DNA from: Lathyrus oleraceus
Taxonomy: Eukaryota; Streptophyta; Magnoliopsida; Fabales; Fabaceae
Reading direction: 5' to 3'
Assembly (NCBI RefSeq): GCF_024323335.1
Contig: NC_066580.1
Span: 85,173,391 to 85,237,390 of the forward strand
Length of the DNA stretch: 64,000 nucleotides
The notes below the pieces were generated by a model. It saw only the letters and a program-made list of their open reading frames with translations. It was not told the origin of the DNA and made no database searches. The translations under genes were made by a program, and so were the position numbers. Positions 9,263 to 19,663 of the stretch are shown one piece after another (the first letter of the stretch is position 1; each line of letters begins with the position of its first letter).

Positions 9263-11280
9263 TCTGATCTATGGATGATTGTAGGAACATCTACAGCGAC
9301 CCAATTGTGGCAGACACCACCAGGAATAACAAAATTGTTCACGTCCTCTGCATCCTCTTCTAAGATGGCAGCAACTTCCTCTTCTTCAGGTTGATCGGCG
9401 TGGATGAATCCTCCACTCTTGAACAGACCTTGCTCATTGAATGCCCCAGAACAGTAGCCAATGCCAGCCCGGGATCTGTTGTCTTCAAGTTCAATCACCT
9501 TCCCCAAACCAGCAACTGCACCACACTCAATGGCCAGCTTAGCATCACGGTAGGAAGTGAATGAAGGAGACTTCTTCTCGATTGGTTCATCAATAGATAA
9601 AGCTTGGAACGGGGTTCCAACTTCATCCTCAGCGTCAATATACGAGAAAGAAGACAGGTGGCTAACCAGGAGAGCCTTTTCTCCCCCTACCACAACCAGT
9701 TTCTTGTTTTTGACAAATTTCAGCTTCTGGTGTAGGGTGGATGTCACGGCGCCAGCCTCATGAATCCATGGTCTGCCTAAGAGATAGCTATAAGATGGGT
9801 GGATATCCATTACTTGGAAAGTAACCTGGAAATCACTTGGTCCTATCTTGATTGGGAGATCAACTTCCCCAATCACGGTCTTGCGCGACCCATCGAATGC
9901 TTTCACAACAACCCCACTCTGCCTCATAGGAGGACCTTGATATGACAGACGAGAGAGTGTGGATTTTGGCAATACATTTAGAGAAGATCCAGTGTCCACC
10001 AGCACATTGGACATTGCATCAGATTTGCAATTCATGGAGATATGTAAAGCCATGTTGTGGTCTCTTCCCTCCTCAGGGAGATCAGCGTCACAAAAGCTCA
10101 AAGTGTTGCAAGCGGTAATGTTTGCAACAATACTATCAAATTGCTCAAGGGTGACGTCGTGATCAACATAAGCCAGGTCCAAGACTTTCTGCAGAGCCTC
10201 CCTATGGGGTTCTGAGTTCAGCAGCAAAGAAAGAATGGAAATCTTGGAGGGCGTGTGTAGAAGCTGGTCTACAATATTGTACTCACTCTTTCTGATGAGC
10301 CTCAACATCTCATCAGATTCTTCATCAACAATGCCACTTGGGCCAACTGAAGAAACAGGAGTCTTTTGTACGGATGAGGAGGGTTTGGCAACATCAAGTG
10401 CCGGATTCTGAACACTAACAGCGGTCCCCACAGGACGTTCAACAGATTCAGAAACAGTGGCCTTTTGAGGCGCAGAAAATACACGACCACTTCGGGTCAG
10501 CCCACTGACATCAGCAATAGTGGTCACGGAAGTGGAAGGCAAAGGCACTTCGACCCCATCTTGGACAGCAACAGGATTGTATCTGAATGACACAACTTTA
10601 TCAGATGAATAAGGCACAGGGCCGGCAGGTTTAATGACCAAAGAAGGGGAAGCCTTCGGCTTGTTGCTATTGTAGCGAATAACAACGGGCTCAGGCAGCT
10701 TGAACACGGGTGAGATCACATTCACTTCAGGCTCAACTTCATCAACATTGCGATTCTGCAGAATCTCAATGGTACCCTCATTCAACAACTTCTGAAGTTC
10801 TTTGCGTACATGATCGCAACCCAAACGGTTAACTGAGCAGACGCGGCACTTGTCGTGGTTATGCTCCAAGTAGCTGTACTGACACAGCATCCGATGTAAT
10901 TCAACCAACGATTGCCTGATATGGCTAACATATCTAACCTTGTACTTCCCAAGGCATTCCTGAATCATATTAATAGACTTCCCATGCGCAGGCAATGGGT
11001 TCTTGGTGACATTCGGGCCTGAATCTTCAAAGCTCAGAATCCCAGATCTCATAAGGTCTTGAACCTTAGTCTTGAGTGGGTAGCAATTTTCAACGTTATG
11101 ACCCGGAGCACCGGAATGGTAAACACAATGTTGGTCTGGTTTATACCACCATTGTGGATTTGTAGGAATGGCAGGAGGATCCCTGGGAGTAACCAATTTC
11201 CTCTCCAACAAGGAGGGATAAAGCTCTGCATATGTCATAGGAATTGGATCGAAGCTGATCTTCTTCCTATCATAATTCAC
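9259..11280 (-). CDS. Gag C-terminal (zinc-knuckle-like) and aspartic protease region of element A
   Basis: The frame is open for 673 codons and continues the gag frame after two in-frame stops in a glutamine-rich linker. Near residues 52-66 is a Cys/His motif, CVYHSGAPGHNVENC, a knuckle-like pattern with His in place of the second Cys. The retropepsin active site is VLVDTGSSLNVLPK with catalytic Asp near residue 429 (codon 9994-9996), followed by LLGRPWIH and STLHQKLKF, typical of this protease family. It would cleave Gag and Pol in the virus-like particle. The stop at 9259-9261 overlaps the intron donor, so splicing would extend it into RT. No lesion was seen inside the protease. The true N-terminus is probably within the gag polyprotein. 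Confidence 0.88.
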   Translation of the reverse strand: MNYDRKKISFDPIPMTYAELYPSLLERKLVTPRDPPAIPTNPQWWYKPDQHCVYHSGAPGHNVENCYPLKTKVQDLMRSGILSFEDSGPNVTKNPLPAHGKSINMIQECLGKYKVRYVSHIRQSLVELHRMLCQYSYLEHNHDKCRVCSVNRLGCDHVRKELQKLLNEGTIEILQNRNVDEVEPEVNVISPVFKLPEPVVIRYNSNKPKASPSLVIKPAGPVPYSSDKVVSFRYNPVAVQDGVEVPLPSTSVTTIADVSGLTRSGRVFSAPQKATVSESVERPVGTAVSVQNPALDVAKPSSSVQKTPVSSVGPSGIVDEESDEMLRLIRKSEYNIVDQLLHTPSKISILSLLLNSEPHREALQKVLDLAYVDHDVTLEQFDSIVANITACNTLSFCDADLPEEGRDHNMALHISMNCKSDAMSNVLVDTGSSLNVLPKSTLSRLSYQGPPMRQSGVVVKAFDGSRKTVIGEVDLPIKIGPSDFQVTFQVMDIHPSYSYLLGRPWIHEAGAVTSTLHQKLKFVKNKKLVVVGGEKALLVSHLSSFSYIDAEDEVGTPFQALSIDEPIEKKSPSFTSYRDAKLAIECGAVAGLGKVIELEDNRSRAGIGYCSGAFNEQGLFKSGGFIHADQPEEEEVAAILEEDAEDVNNFVIPGGVCHNWVAVDVPTIIHRSE

Positions 11281-11397
11281 GTTAGCTTGATTGGTTGTAC
11301 TTCCACGAGGCTGGTAAGCCTGTTGCTGTGGACGTTGTTGTTGTTGTTAGTACTGCGGTTGTTGATATTGTTGCTGATGCTGATATTGTTGGTGTTA
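11281..11397 (-). pseudogene. Glutamine-rich linker of the gag-protease polyprotein of A, with two stops
   Basis: This stretch encodes runs of Gln, Tyr, His and Pro and joins gag to the protease region in the same frame (12693 to 11280 is a multiple of three). Two TAA codons interrupt it, at 11395-11397 and near 11347-11349, each in a CAA-rich context. A CAA to TAA transition is the simplest source. Deliberate recoding is possible but unsupported. Confidence 0.7.
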
Positions 11398-12579
11398 ATA
11401 TTGCTGATGTTGAGGAGTATTGTCCTTGAAGACAGGTGCTATGTGAGCGACCTGGTGCTGATGACCGACACGACGTGCAGGCTTCCTCTGAATAGAGGGT
11501 CTTCTATGTTTGGGCTGAGATTGCACAACATGTGCCTCGCCTTCTTTCCTCTTAAATGCCTCATACCGTTTAGAGGAAGAACTATCATCTTTTGCCAACC
11601 GTCCTTCACGGACACCTTCTTCAAGACGCATCCCCATGTTCACCATCTCGGTGAAATCAGAGGGAGCGCTTGCTACCATCCGCTCATAATAAAATGAGCC
11701 AAGAGTCTTCAGAAAGATCTTGGTCATTTCCTTCTCTTCCAGCGGTGGAGTGATTTGAGCAGCCAGCTCTCGCCATCTCTGGGCGTACTCCTTGAACGAT
11801 TCTTTGTCTTTCTGTGACATGGACCTGAGTTGATCTCGGTCAGGCGCCATATCGACATTGTACTTATATTGCTTGACGAAAGCTTCGCCAAGGTCGTTGA
11901 AAGATCTGATATTGGCACTGTCCAGGCTTATGTACCATCTGAGCGCAAAACCGGATAGACTGTCTTGGAAATAATGAATCAGGAGTTGATCATTATCAGT
12001 CTGTGTTGACATCTTCCTGGCGTACATGACCAGGTGAGCAAGTGGACAGGTGTTCCCCTTGTATTTTTCAAAGTCCGGGACCTTGAATTTGATCGGTATC
12101 TTCACACCGGGAACTAAGCACAACTCGGCTGCAGACTTGCCGAATAGGTCTTTGCCTCGAAGAGTCCTCAATTCCTTTCTCAGCTCAAGGAATTGATCGT
12201 TCATGGCGTCCATCTTTTCATGAACATCCGTGCCCTCAGACGGCTCGGAGTGATAGATGGTGTCGTCTACCCTTGGCATGGTATGCACGACAGGAGGAGC
12301 GGCGACAGGGACCGGGCTAGATGCCGGCATATGAGCAAAGGTTGGCGCTGGCAGATCAGGCATAAAACCAGGCGGCATTCCCCAAGGAAAACCGGGTGGC
12401 ATAGCATGGGCGCTGACTGGCACCGTTGAAGTGGCTACCTCTGATATGACTGTCCTCTGAGCAGGAGTTGCGGGAGGCGGAGAAGGTTGATTCTGAGCAG
12501 CAAGGAGTTGCTCCATCAAAGCGCCAAGTCTGGCGACCTCTTCCTTCAATTCTCTGTTCTCTTGTTCTAGTTGCTCCAT
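11395..12579 (-). CDS. Gag capsid region of element A
   Basis: I chose the ATG at 12577-12579 because it opens the coiled-coil-like MEQLEQENRELKEEVARL; the frame upstream lacks an ATG in the expected place. The 394-residue product has a heptad N-terminus, a Pro/Ala-rich segment and then the capsid domain, with FKVPDFEKYKGNTCPLAHL, HYFQDSLSGFALRWY, FVKQY and SFKEYAQRWRELAAQI, the Ty3/gypsy retrotransposon Gag signature. It would build the particle around element RNA. It ends at TAA 11395-11397 in the Gln-rich linker; otherwise intact. The D homologue (38996-40178) carries a frameshift. Confidence 0.9.
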   Translation of the reverse strand: MEQLEQENRELKEEVARLGALMEQLLAAQNQPSPPPATPAQRTVISEVATSTVPVSAHAMPPGFPWGMPPGFMPDLPAPTFAHMPASSPVPVAAPPVVHTMPRVDDTIYHSEPSEGTDVHEKMDAMNDQFLELRKELRTLRGKDLFGKSAAELCLVPGVKIPIKFKVPDFEKYKGNTCPLAHLVMYARKMSTQTDNDQLLIHYFQDSLSGFALRWYISLDSANIRSFNDLGEAFVKQYKYNVDMAPDRDQLRSMSQKDKESFKEYAQRWRELAAQITPPLEEKEMTKIFLKTLGSFYYERMVASAPSDFTEMVNMGMRLEEGVREGRLAKDDSSSSKRYEAFKRKEGEAHVVQSQPKHRRPSIQRKPARRVGHQHQVAHIAPVFKDNTPQHQQY

Positions 12580-12874
12580 GACTCTTGCTGAGTTGACTCG
12601 CGTATAATACCGGTGAGTCAGCTTGTCTTCAAAATAAATGAAGAACACAAGGTTAGGACAAGAAGACCAGAAAAGGAGTACCTGTTTATGCAAGAATGAT
12701 GCATGAAATGCTTGTGCAAATGCTTTGTTTTCAAGGAACCCTTAGGGTATTATTTGCAATATTTTGAATAATTAAAGCATTTTAATTCCTCATGGAAAAT
12801 ATTTCATTCAATATATCAAGACAAAGAAGTACATCATTTTTTAATTATTACAAAGAGAAAAGGTAAATGACATC
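12580..12874 (-). other. Spacer between ORF1 and gag of element A
   Basis: 295 bp without a convincing start codon. The frame immediately upstream of gag reads through FFIYFEDKLTHRYYTR, which is conserved in D (just before 38996), so gag may be made as a longer protein or from a spliced message. The middle part is AT-rich. Confidence 0.5.
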
Positions 12875-14323
12875 CTATGGATCCCTAGAAGCTCGGGATG
12901 CTGGAAGGCGAGAAGTGCACAACTTCTTGATCTCTCTCTCATAGGCCGCCTCCATGTCAGCTTTCTCCTTTGCAAGTCGATCGTACTTCCTCTTCCAGAA
13001 TTTGGAAGACTGAGGAAGCAGAGAAGTCCAAGCGTCGTTCGGATCGTCGATCACTTGGTGCTCGAGGAATTCAATCATAGCGTCCTTCTCCTTGAGCTGC
13101 TGCAGCAACTCCTCCCTTTCACGGATCCAAGCACGCGAAAGGTCTTCTTCTCTCAACTCCTCTACACGTTGGGTAGGGAGGGTTGAAGGCCCAGCCGCAT
13201 CCAACGGTGTAGGTCTTGGATAACCGTACGACATCAGGTAGGTGGCAGCCCTCTGTCTGACCCAATAGGTGTATGGCTCCAAAGCAATGCAGTTCTTCGG
13301 ACCCAACTCATTCCTACTCTTCTTGCGGATATTGCGCCAGGCACGGACAAATCTGGCTTTCAGGCCTTGGGGATCTTTACCCTCCTGAAAGAACACACCT
13401 TCTAACAGAATGTTATGGGGTTTATCCTTTAGGGGGAACCCAAGCTGACGACGTGCGAGAATAGGATTATAGCTGATCCCACCACATGTGCCAAGAAGAG
13501 GCACATTAGGGAATTCAGCACAAGAGTCGTTGATCTGGACGGTATCATACACACGATCATACCAGGTGATATCATCATTGGGGAGAGACATGAGTCTCTG
13601 AGACCACCGTAGACATCCCTTGTTCTCCTTGAAAGCAACTGTCTGAGGCAAGTGCGAAATAAACCACTTGTATAGCAGGGGTAGACAGCAGACAATGACT
13701 CCTCCATTCTTCATATTCCTCAGGTGCAAGGAGACATATGTATCACCCAACAAAGTCGGAATGGGATTAAGAACTGCGAAGATCCTAATGGCGTTCATGT
13801 CCACGAACTTGTCGAAGTTGGGAAATAGCACTAATCCATAGATGAGCAGCACAAATAGAGCCTCAAAGGCATCCTCACTCATGGCCTTCCCATAGAAAGT
13901 AGCTTGGGCAATGAGGAACTCGGAAGGAAAACCCTGAATTCCGCCTTTGGTAGTCAGATTAGCTCTAATCAAATCTTCATCTATGTGCAACAAGCTAGCA
14001 ATCTCTCGAGCAGATGGAATATTCTCTAGGCCACTGAACGACACTTGATCCAGAATCGGAATCCCAATGAGGTGAGAATACTCCTCCAAGGTCGGCAACA
14101 ACTGGAAGTCCGGAAATAAGAAGCAGTGATGCAACGAATCATAGAACTGAGCCAGAGTGCTCATCAGCCCTTCGTCAACCTGAGTAGTGAGCAGAGGTAG
14201 GAGCTTCCCATAGCGAGCCTTGAAACCCAAGGGATCTAATACATATAATGTCAGATTCCTTAACTCTTTTACATCGGGCTGTCTAAAGCTGTACTTCTTT
14301 GTATGCCTTTTTGGTCTTTCCAT
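12875..14323 (-). CDS. ORF1 of element A, Ogre-specific protein of unknown function
   Basis: ATG at 14321-14323; 482 residues, stop at 12875. ORF1 upstream of gag is a hallmark of Ogre elements and its role is not established. The central region has NAIRIFAVLNPIPTLLGD, then GG-I-CC and KWFISHLP, a pattern shared with B's ORF1 (NAIRLF, NPIPTLIGD, GGLIRCC, RWF). The last ~130 residues are highly charged (EELREEDLSRAWIREREELL) and likely coiled coil. The general layout resembles plant mobile-domain-like proteins, which is inference only. No stop or frameshift was seen. The D copy (38114-38682) keeps only the C-terminal part. Confidence 0.85.
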   Translation of the reverse strand: MERPKRHTKKYSFRQPDVKELRNLTLYVLDPLGFKARYGKLLPLLTTQVDEGLMSTLAQFYDSLHHCFLFPDFQLLPTLEEYSHLIGIPILDQVSFSGLENIPSAREIASLLHIDEDLIRANLTTKGGIQGFPSEFLIAQATFYGKAMSEDAFEALFVLLIYGLVLFPNFDKFVDMNAIRIFAVLNPIPTLLGDTYVSLHLRNMKNGGVIVCCLPLLYKWFISHLPQTVAFKENKGCLRWSQRLMSLPNDDITWYDRVYDTVQINDSCAEFPNVPLLGTCGGISYNPILARRQLGFPLKDKPHNILLEGVFFQEGKDPQGLKARFVRAWRNIRKKSRNELGPKNCIALEPYTYWVRQRAATYLMSYGYPRPTPLDAAGPSTLPTQRVEELREEDLSRAWIREREELLQQLKEKDAMIEFLEHQVIDDPNDAWTSLLPQSSKFWKRKYDRLAKEKADMEAAYEREIKKLCTSRLPASRASRDP

Positions 14324-15309
14324 GTCTGAAAATTTTGCAAACAAACCCTTTAAGTTCCTTGAAAATTTTCTTTTTCCGATGACATGAATGCGGGTGAATG
14401 CGTGAATGCATGAATGCAACAAACACACTCAAGGATCAAGCAAGTCACGCCAAACAAAGGTCATGGGAAAGCTATATGTATCCCTAATATCAATAATCCA
14501 TTTTGGTGGATTTAGGTTTTCACCTTATCGACACCCAAGTTCCATTGATATTAACGGTACATGAACCGGTTCGAACATCCTTAATATCAACCAGCCGCTT
14601 TGGTGGATTTAGGTTTTACACCTGATCCGGGTTCCATTGATATTAAGGTTGTCCGAACGACTCAACCACGAATCACGGGTTTGTTGAGAGTCACGAGCAT
14701 GGGGTCTCGGTTAAGAACCACCCAAAGGGAGTGTACTAGGGTTTAAACCTGCCAGACATGTTCTATCAGAGGTTCCCATAATCATCGTTCCATCTTTCGG
14801 ATATTATCGGAGGAACGAATACTCGTATTCCAAGAATATTCTCAAGAGAAACTCTCATGAGTGTAGTATCGCGTGACAATCGCATCAGAACTGACATCTG
14901 AACGACCTCCGCACTACGGTCCTAAAAATAGGCCAAGATGGGTTTGGTAAACTAAGGTCCTTGGCTTCTGCGGCACATGATTGAAAGAATAATGCCTAAC
15001 CACAAATAACTTGTGTGACATTATTAATCCAACATGACCTCCACCAAGTGAATGGACTCGCAAGTCAACTGGATAAGGAATACTCCACACTAGTCAACAA
15101 GACTATGCCATTCTCCTATCCTAGAGTGCACTCGAGTTCGGGTATAGAACTCATCTCACAGATCACCAAAGCAAACAACAATTGTATATCAAGCAATTCA
15201 CACATTACAATCAATACAGTAATCCCGAATTGTACAAAAATATGTCAAATAACAAATAACAATACCACAACAAAGGGTGAAAAGTAGGCAATACCACCAA
15301 GGAACGATC
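14324..15309 (-). other. 5' leader of element A with nested inverted repeats
   Basis: 986 bp between PBS and ORF1 with no coding signal. Two diverged tandem units each end in inverted arms: TAATATCAAT (14485-14494) with ATTGATATTA (14544-14553), and CCTTAATATCAA (14579-14590) with TTGATATTAAGG (14637-14648). A leader is where packaging or dimer signals are expected, but that role is inference. Confidence 0.6.
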
Positions 15310-15327
15310 TCCCTAGCAGAGTCGCCA
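15310..15327 (-). other. Primer binding site of element A
   Basis: The minus strand reads TGGCGACTCTGCTAGGGA six bases inside the LTR end. It matches the PBS at 33000-33017 except for one G to A change. It fits the tRNA-Arg-type PBS reported for Ogre; I did not check it against a tRNA set. Confidence 0.85.
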
Positions 15328-16361
15328 CTTTTCTGTAGCGGTGTATTCGTCACTATATGATCTATTGATTAAATCATAAGCAAAGCATACAATGAATTAG
15401 AGTCGCCACCGCACTTTTATTTATCCAAAGGACTGGCTAAAAAGCGAACAAAAGCCTAAGAAGTTTTACGCGTAGAAAACTAATAAAAAAATCAGAGAGT
15501 CTGGGTAAGGGGTAAATTACGCAATGGGAAGGTGTTAGGCACCCACTACGTCCTAGGTACTCCTAGGGAGCCCTTTTCACACTTGTTGTAATAAATTGTT
15601 ATTTGTTATGACATAAGTATTGTGCAAACATGATTGGGATGGTGAGAAAAGAATATACAATTTTTATTGTTTTTGTGTTCGAACGGATGAACCCGTTGCC
15701 TACGTACCTTCCATCAAAGGTAAGGATCAAAACGCCGTAGTTCGGCTAAAAGATTTCCAAAAGTTAGTGGATTCAATTTTAAACACAAGCCCTAAGGTCT
15801 TACGTTATCCACGGGAGAAAACTCAACCTTATACAAACAACAAGTCCACCATGTGAGAAAAGCTTCAACTTGCTAGTGAGGGGTTAACCCTATAATAAGC
15901 AAGGAAGACTTACAATTCAATCAACTAAGGACAAATAGGTGAGATTGACATCAACCAACTAGGATAAATCAAACCTATAGCTCATGTATGAAAACTTAGC
16001 AAGAATGGACAAAGCCACAAAACAATTGAATGGGTGGAATTAATTGATTATGAGTATTCATGAAAGTAGGTCAAAGTATGGTTAAGATTAATTCAAAGAA
16101 GTATTATGAAATGGAGTTTGAAAAAAGTCAAGGACTTGGGTCCAGGTTTTTAATTTGAAAAGCATGAAGATGTTTGCACAATATCTATCTCAAGTTTGAA
16201 AGTAATGTGTGAAAATGTTTAGGACATAATGGGGATGAATGGATGAGGATGGATTGTAAAACTTCTTAGAAGGTTCACCTCTTGAAATCATATAGAAGAT
16301 TATTCAAGTGTGTCCTTTGGAATGGGCAATGAGTAATAACAAACAATCGAAGCAAACAAGT

Positions 16362-16625
16362 GATACCAGATGCCAATCAATGGTCTTACTCCAATCTCAC
16401 AAATAAAAGCGGATACCGGATACCAATAGATGGATTTACACCAATCTCCTAAAACAAAACTGGATATCAGAGGCCACTCTATGGACTTATACTAATCTCC
16501 TTAACAAAGAAATGAAAGTGGATACCGGATGCCAATCACTGGACTTACACCAATCTCCAACAAATGAAGCAAACACTTGGATGTCAGATGCCAATTTATC
16601 TGGGCTTACTCTAAACTCCAACATA
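16362..16625 (-). repeat. Degenerate ~60-bp tandem repeats in the LTR
   Basis: About five imperfect copies, each with GGATACCGGATGCCAAT-like and GGACTTACACCAATCTCC-like blocks. Related copies lie in solo LTR H (about 27113-27600) and two in B's LTR (33445-33545), so the array predates the split of these LTR families. Confidence 0.6.
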
Positions 16626-17355
16626 TGATCATAGGAAAGCAAATGCCAAATTACACGGACTTACAATTGCATCCTCACATACAATCAAACAAATGCATCA
16701 AGCAAAGATAAGATGAGTGGCCAATGAGATGGTCTTATACTCACTTCCATATCATAGGAACAAAGACCAATGAATGGTCTTACAATTGTCCTCAGTGGGA
16801 AAACAACAATGGCATATCATAAAAACAAATGAAATGATCATGCACTAATGAGCAATTAATGATGATAGGTGCACAAAGCATGCAAGCAGACATGTGTATA
16901 TGATATAAGCAATCAATCAAGTGAAGGTCAATCAGCACACACTATAACCAAGCAATCAGGCTCACACAAAGGGTTAGGCATTGAAGCCAACTGGAATAGG
17001 GTCAATGGTGCTCTTAACCTTGCCATTGAGGGGCTAAGGTGAAGCAGATGAAAGGATATGAGGGGTGTGCCTCATTACTCTTATCCCTGGTCAGGGAGAG
17101 CATTTGAATATCAGAAGGTGTGGGAGTTCAGAAAGTAGGAACTCTCTCCACATATTATTGACTCGATAGATCTTGGGTTAAGATCTCAATGCTACAACCA
17201 TGTAATGGGAGCAAGGAGAAGACTCACAGAATAGTAGGAGATAGGTTGCTTATCTCTTGGATTCTACCAATTGCCTTATTTAAAGGACTTTTCCTGCTTG
17301 GGACAAATGTAAACACACACAAGCATTGCCTCTTAAGGAGGACTTCAGACAGTTG

Positions 17356-17377
17356 CCTGGCCAAGTAACAGGCCAGG
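17356..17377 (-). other. Conserved LTR hairpin, 5' LTR copy
   Basis: Arms CCTGGCC (17356-17362) and GGCCAGG (17371-17377), 8-nt loop, identical to 532-553. Confidence 0.6.
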
Positions 17378-18855
17378 TCTTCCAGACTACATGAAGAAAA
17401 GGGATTATACCTCAATGCAAATTGCTATTAAAGCAAAGCAAAGCAAGTTCTTAAAGAACTAAGCAACTAAAGGTACCTGAAATAGTCAAACAGAATCAGT
17501 ACACAACTCAAAGTTAAATCAAAAGGAGATAAAGATTAACAGTCAAAATAATCAGGTAAATGTGCAATGCACAAGGCTCAAAGCATATGAGCCAAGCAAC
17601 CTACAAAACAAAGAAGTTAGTTCAAGATAATCAAATAAACTCAATCAACTTGTAATGATCTCTTTGGGTATTTGTTGCTTAACCTGAAACAATGAACTCA
17701 AACATGAGCAACAAGACCACTAGGACAAGCCTAGGGTCAAAAGGGGATGAGAAAGTCAAAACAGCAAGTGAAATCCAATTAAAATCATATTCAAAAAATC
17801 AAGAAGCAAACTCAATTGGTTTCATGTTCATATCATTCATCATTATGATTTCATAAACAAATTAGGTCAAGGCATGGCATATGGAAGCTCATAGAAGTCA
17901 ACAGCAAGACTCAACTCAAAACCAATCATAAACAATTCAATAAATCATCAAATAATTCATGATCAAACATAATCCATAGCATGGTAAGCATATCAAATTT
18001 CATCTCATTTGGATGAAGTGAAGTTGGTCAATGAAAATCAGAAAGGCAAGGCAAGTTTAAGCATGCTCAAAGAAGTCAACCAAACATGTATCAACTTCAA
18101 TAAATCAAAAATCAGTGACAAAGTATGAGAAATGAATGGGATAAAAACCATGACAAACCTTAAGATGTCTACTAATCACATGTCAAATTTCAAGTTCATT
18201 CAATTAAGTATGAGAATTTCACGAACAATATGAGAACATGTGTCACAAAAAGTCAACATATGACCAAACAGGGGAGAAAAATCCCAAACAATTAGGAAAT
18301 GCAACAATAATTCCACAAAAAATCACATGTAAACTAGACATCCATAGGTTCATTCATGCAAAAATTCAAGCCAATTTGAGTTCAAGAAGCATGGTATTAA
18401 AAATCATGAAGTTGGACATCAATGGTGTGACACAAATTGTCACACCCTAATTCAAAAAATCATAACTCACAAACCAGCAATGATAAATTCACAAACTCTA
18501 CACCAAAATCACCATGAATGTGTCTAGTTTAAGCACAAAAAATTTGGAAGCCATTGGATAAAGCATCATCATTTCAAAATTGATTTGGCAAAGGGTACAA
18601 AAAATGGACACATGAACAAAACCCTAGCAAAAATAAAAATCCATCCATGCCAAAAATCTGGAAAAAATATGATAAATAACTAGAGATCATGATGAACAAT
18701 TAGCAAAAAAACCCCATGAATTATGGATTAAAAATGAGTGTGATATGATTTTTCAAAGATGAGCATCAAAATGAAATAAATATTGAAGAAATAATATGAT
18801 TTAATGGATATATAAACACGCAGTGTTATTATGGTAAATAAGCATTCATTTAAAT

Positions 18856-18870
18856 GGAACGCTGCGTTCC
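18856..18870 (-). other. GC-rich palindrome in the A LTR
   Basis: GGAACGC and GCGTTCC meet around one central T. It lies about 1.94 kb from the LTR start. Unrelated palindromes sit at a similar offset in B (35852-35869), E (45659-45787) and H (25033-25048). Confidence 0.5.
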
Positions 18871-19656
18871 AGAAAGAAGCGTGGCAACCGGCTATTGGCT
18901 TCATGGTGATGTAACAGTGGCAACATGCAGGGCAACATTTCCAGCGGACAAAGCACGATGCAAAATGAATTCTGGGTTTGAATTAGGGTTTGCTGTTTAC
19001 TGTTCATCATCATCCAAATCGTGATGAACATTTTTTCTCAGAAATGGAAAACACGCATACCAATCAAACAAGCAAACGATGCACATCACAAATCCAAACA
19101 TAATTTCCACTAAATCGAGCTATCAAGCAAGAACCAAGCAAAAACATATTCATATGTGCAACTTCATGTCAACATAACTTTCGAAATACTCAATCATTTT
19201 CAATGGTTCAAAGCTTAAAATGATCAGCAAAGTAAGACCTACATAAGGCATAACATGATTTTGAAAAATGAGAGATTCGAAAACTGACCAAAGTTGGAGA
19301 ACAGTTGTGATTCAATGATGATTTGGCTATGAAAGGTTGAAACAGATGTTCAGCAAGCTTCCAGATGATGAATAAGTGAAAGGTTTTGGCTCAACAATCC
19401 TTAAGGAAGCTCCAAATTAAATCTGCCATGGAAGAGCTTGGAAATAGCAGCCACGAGTTCATTGCTTACAACTGGGATTTGATGCTCACAAATGCCTCCA
19501 AAGTGATGGTGAATGATGAAGCAACCAAGGCTAGCTCGAGGTCTTTGCAATTTTTTAGAAAAAGTCTCAAAAATGAAAAAATGAGAAATTGAGAGAACAA
19601 GAGTTTTGGTCTGTTTTGGTGAAAGTGTGTTAGGGTTTTCTGAGAGAAAATGGAGA

Positions 19657-19663
19657 ATATATA
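19657..19663 (-). promoter_or_regulatory. Putative TATA box of the A 5' LTR
   Basis: The minus strand reads GAGTATATATTC, followed by a pyrimidine-rich stretch suited to a start site about 30 nt on. It is about 1.14 kb from the LTR start, similar to the B and H candidates. Weak consensus, positional support only. Confidence 0.4.

Noticed and set aside
11281..11397. Programmed stop or readthrough between gag and protease
   Set aside because: A and D both have stops in the Gln-rich linker but at different codons, and D has many others; mutation is simpler.
15310..15327. Fragment of a tRNA gene
   Set aside because: Only the 3'-end complement is present, at the place of a primer binding site; no cloverleaf around it.
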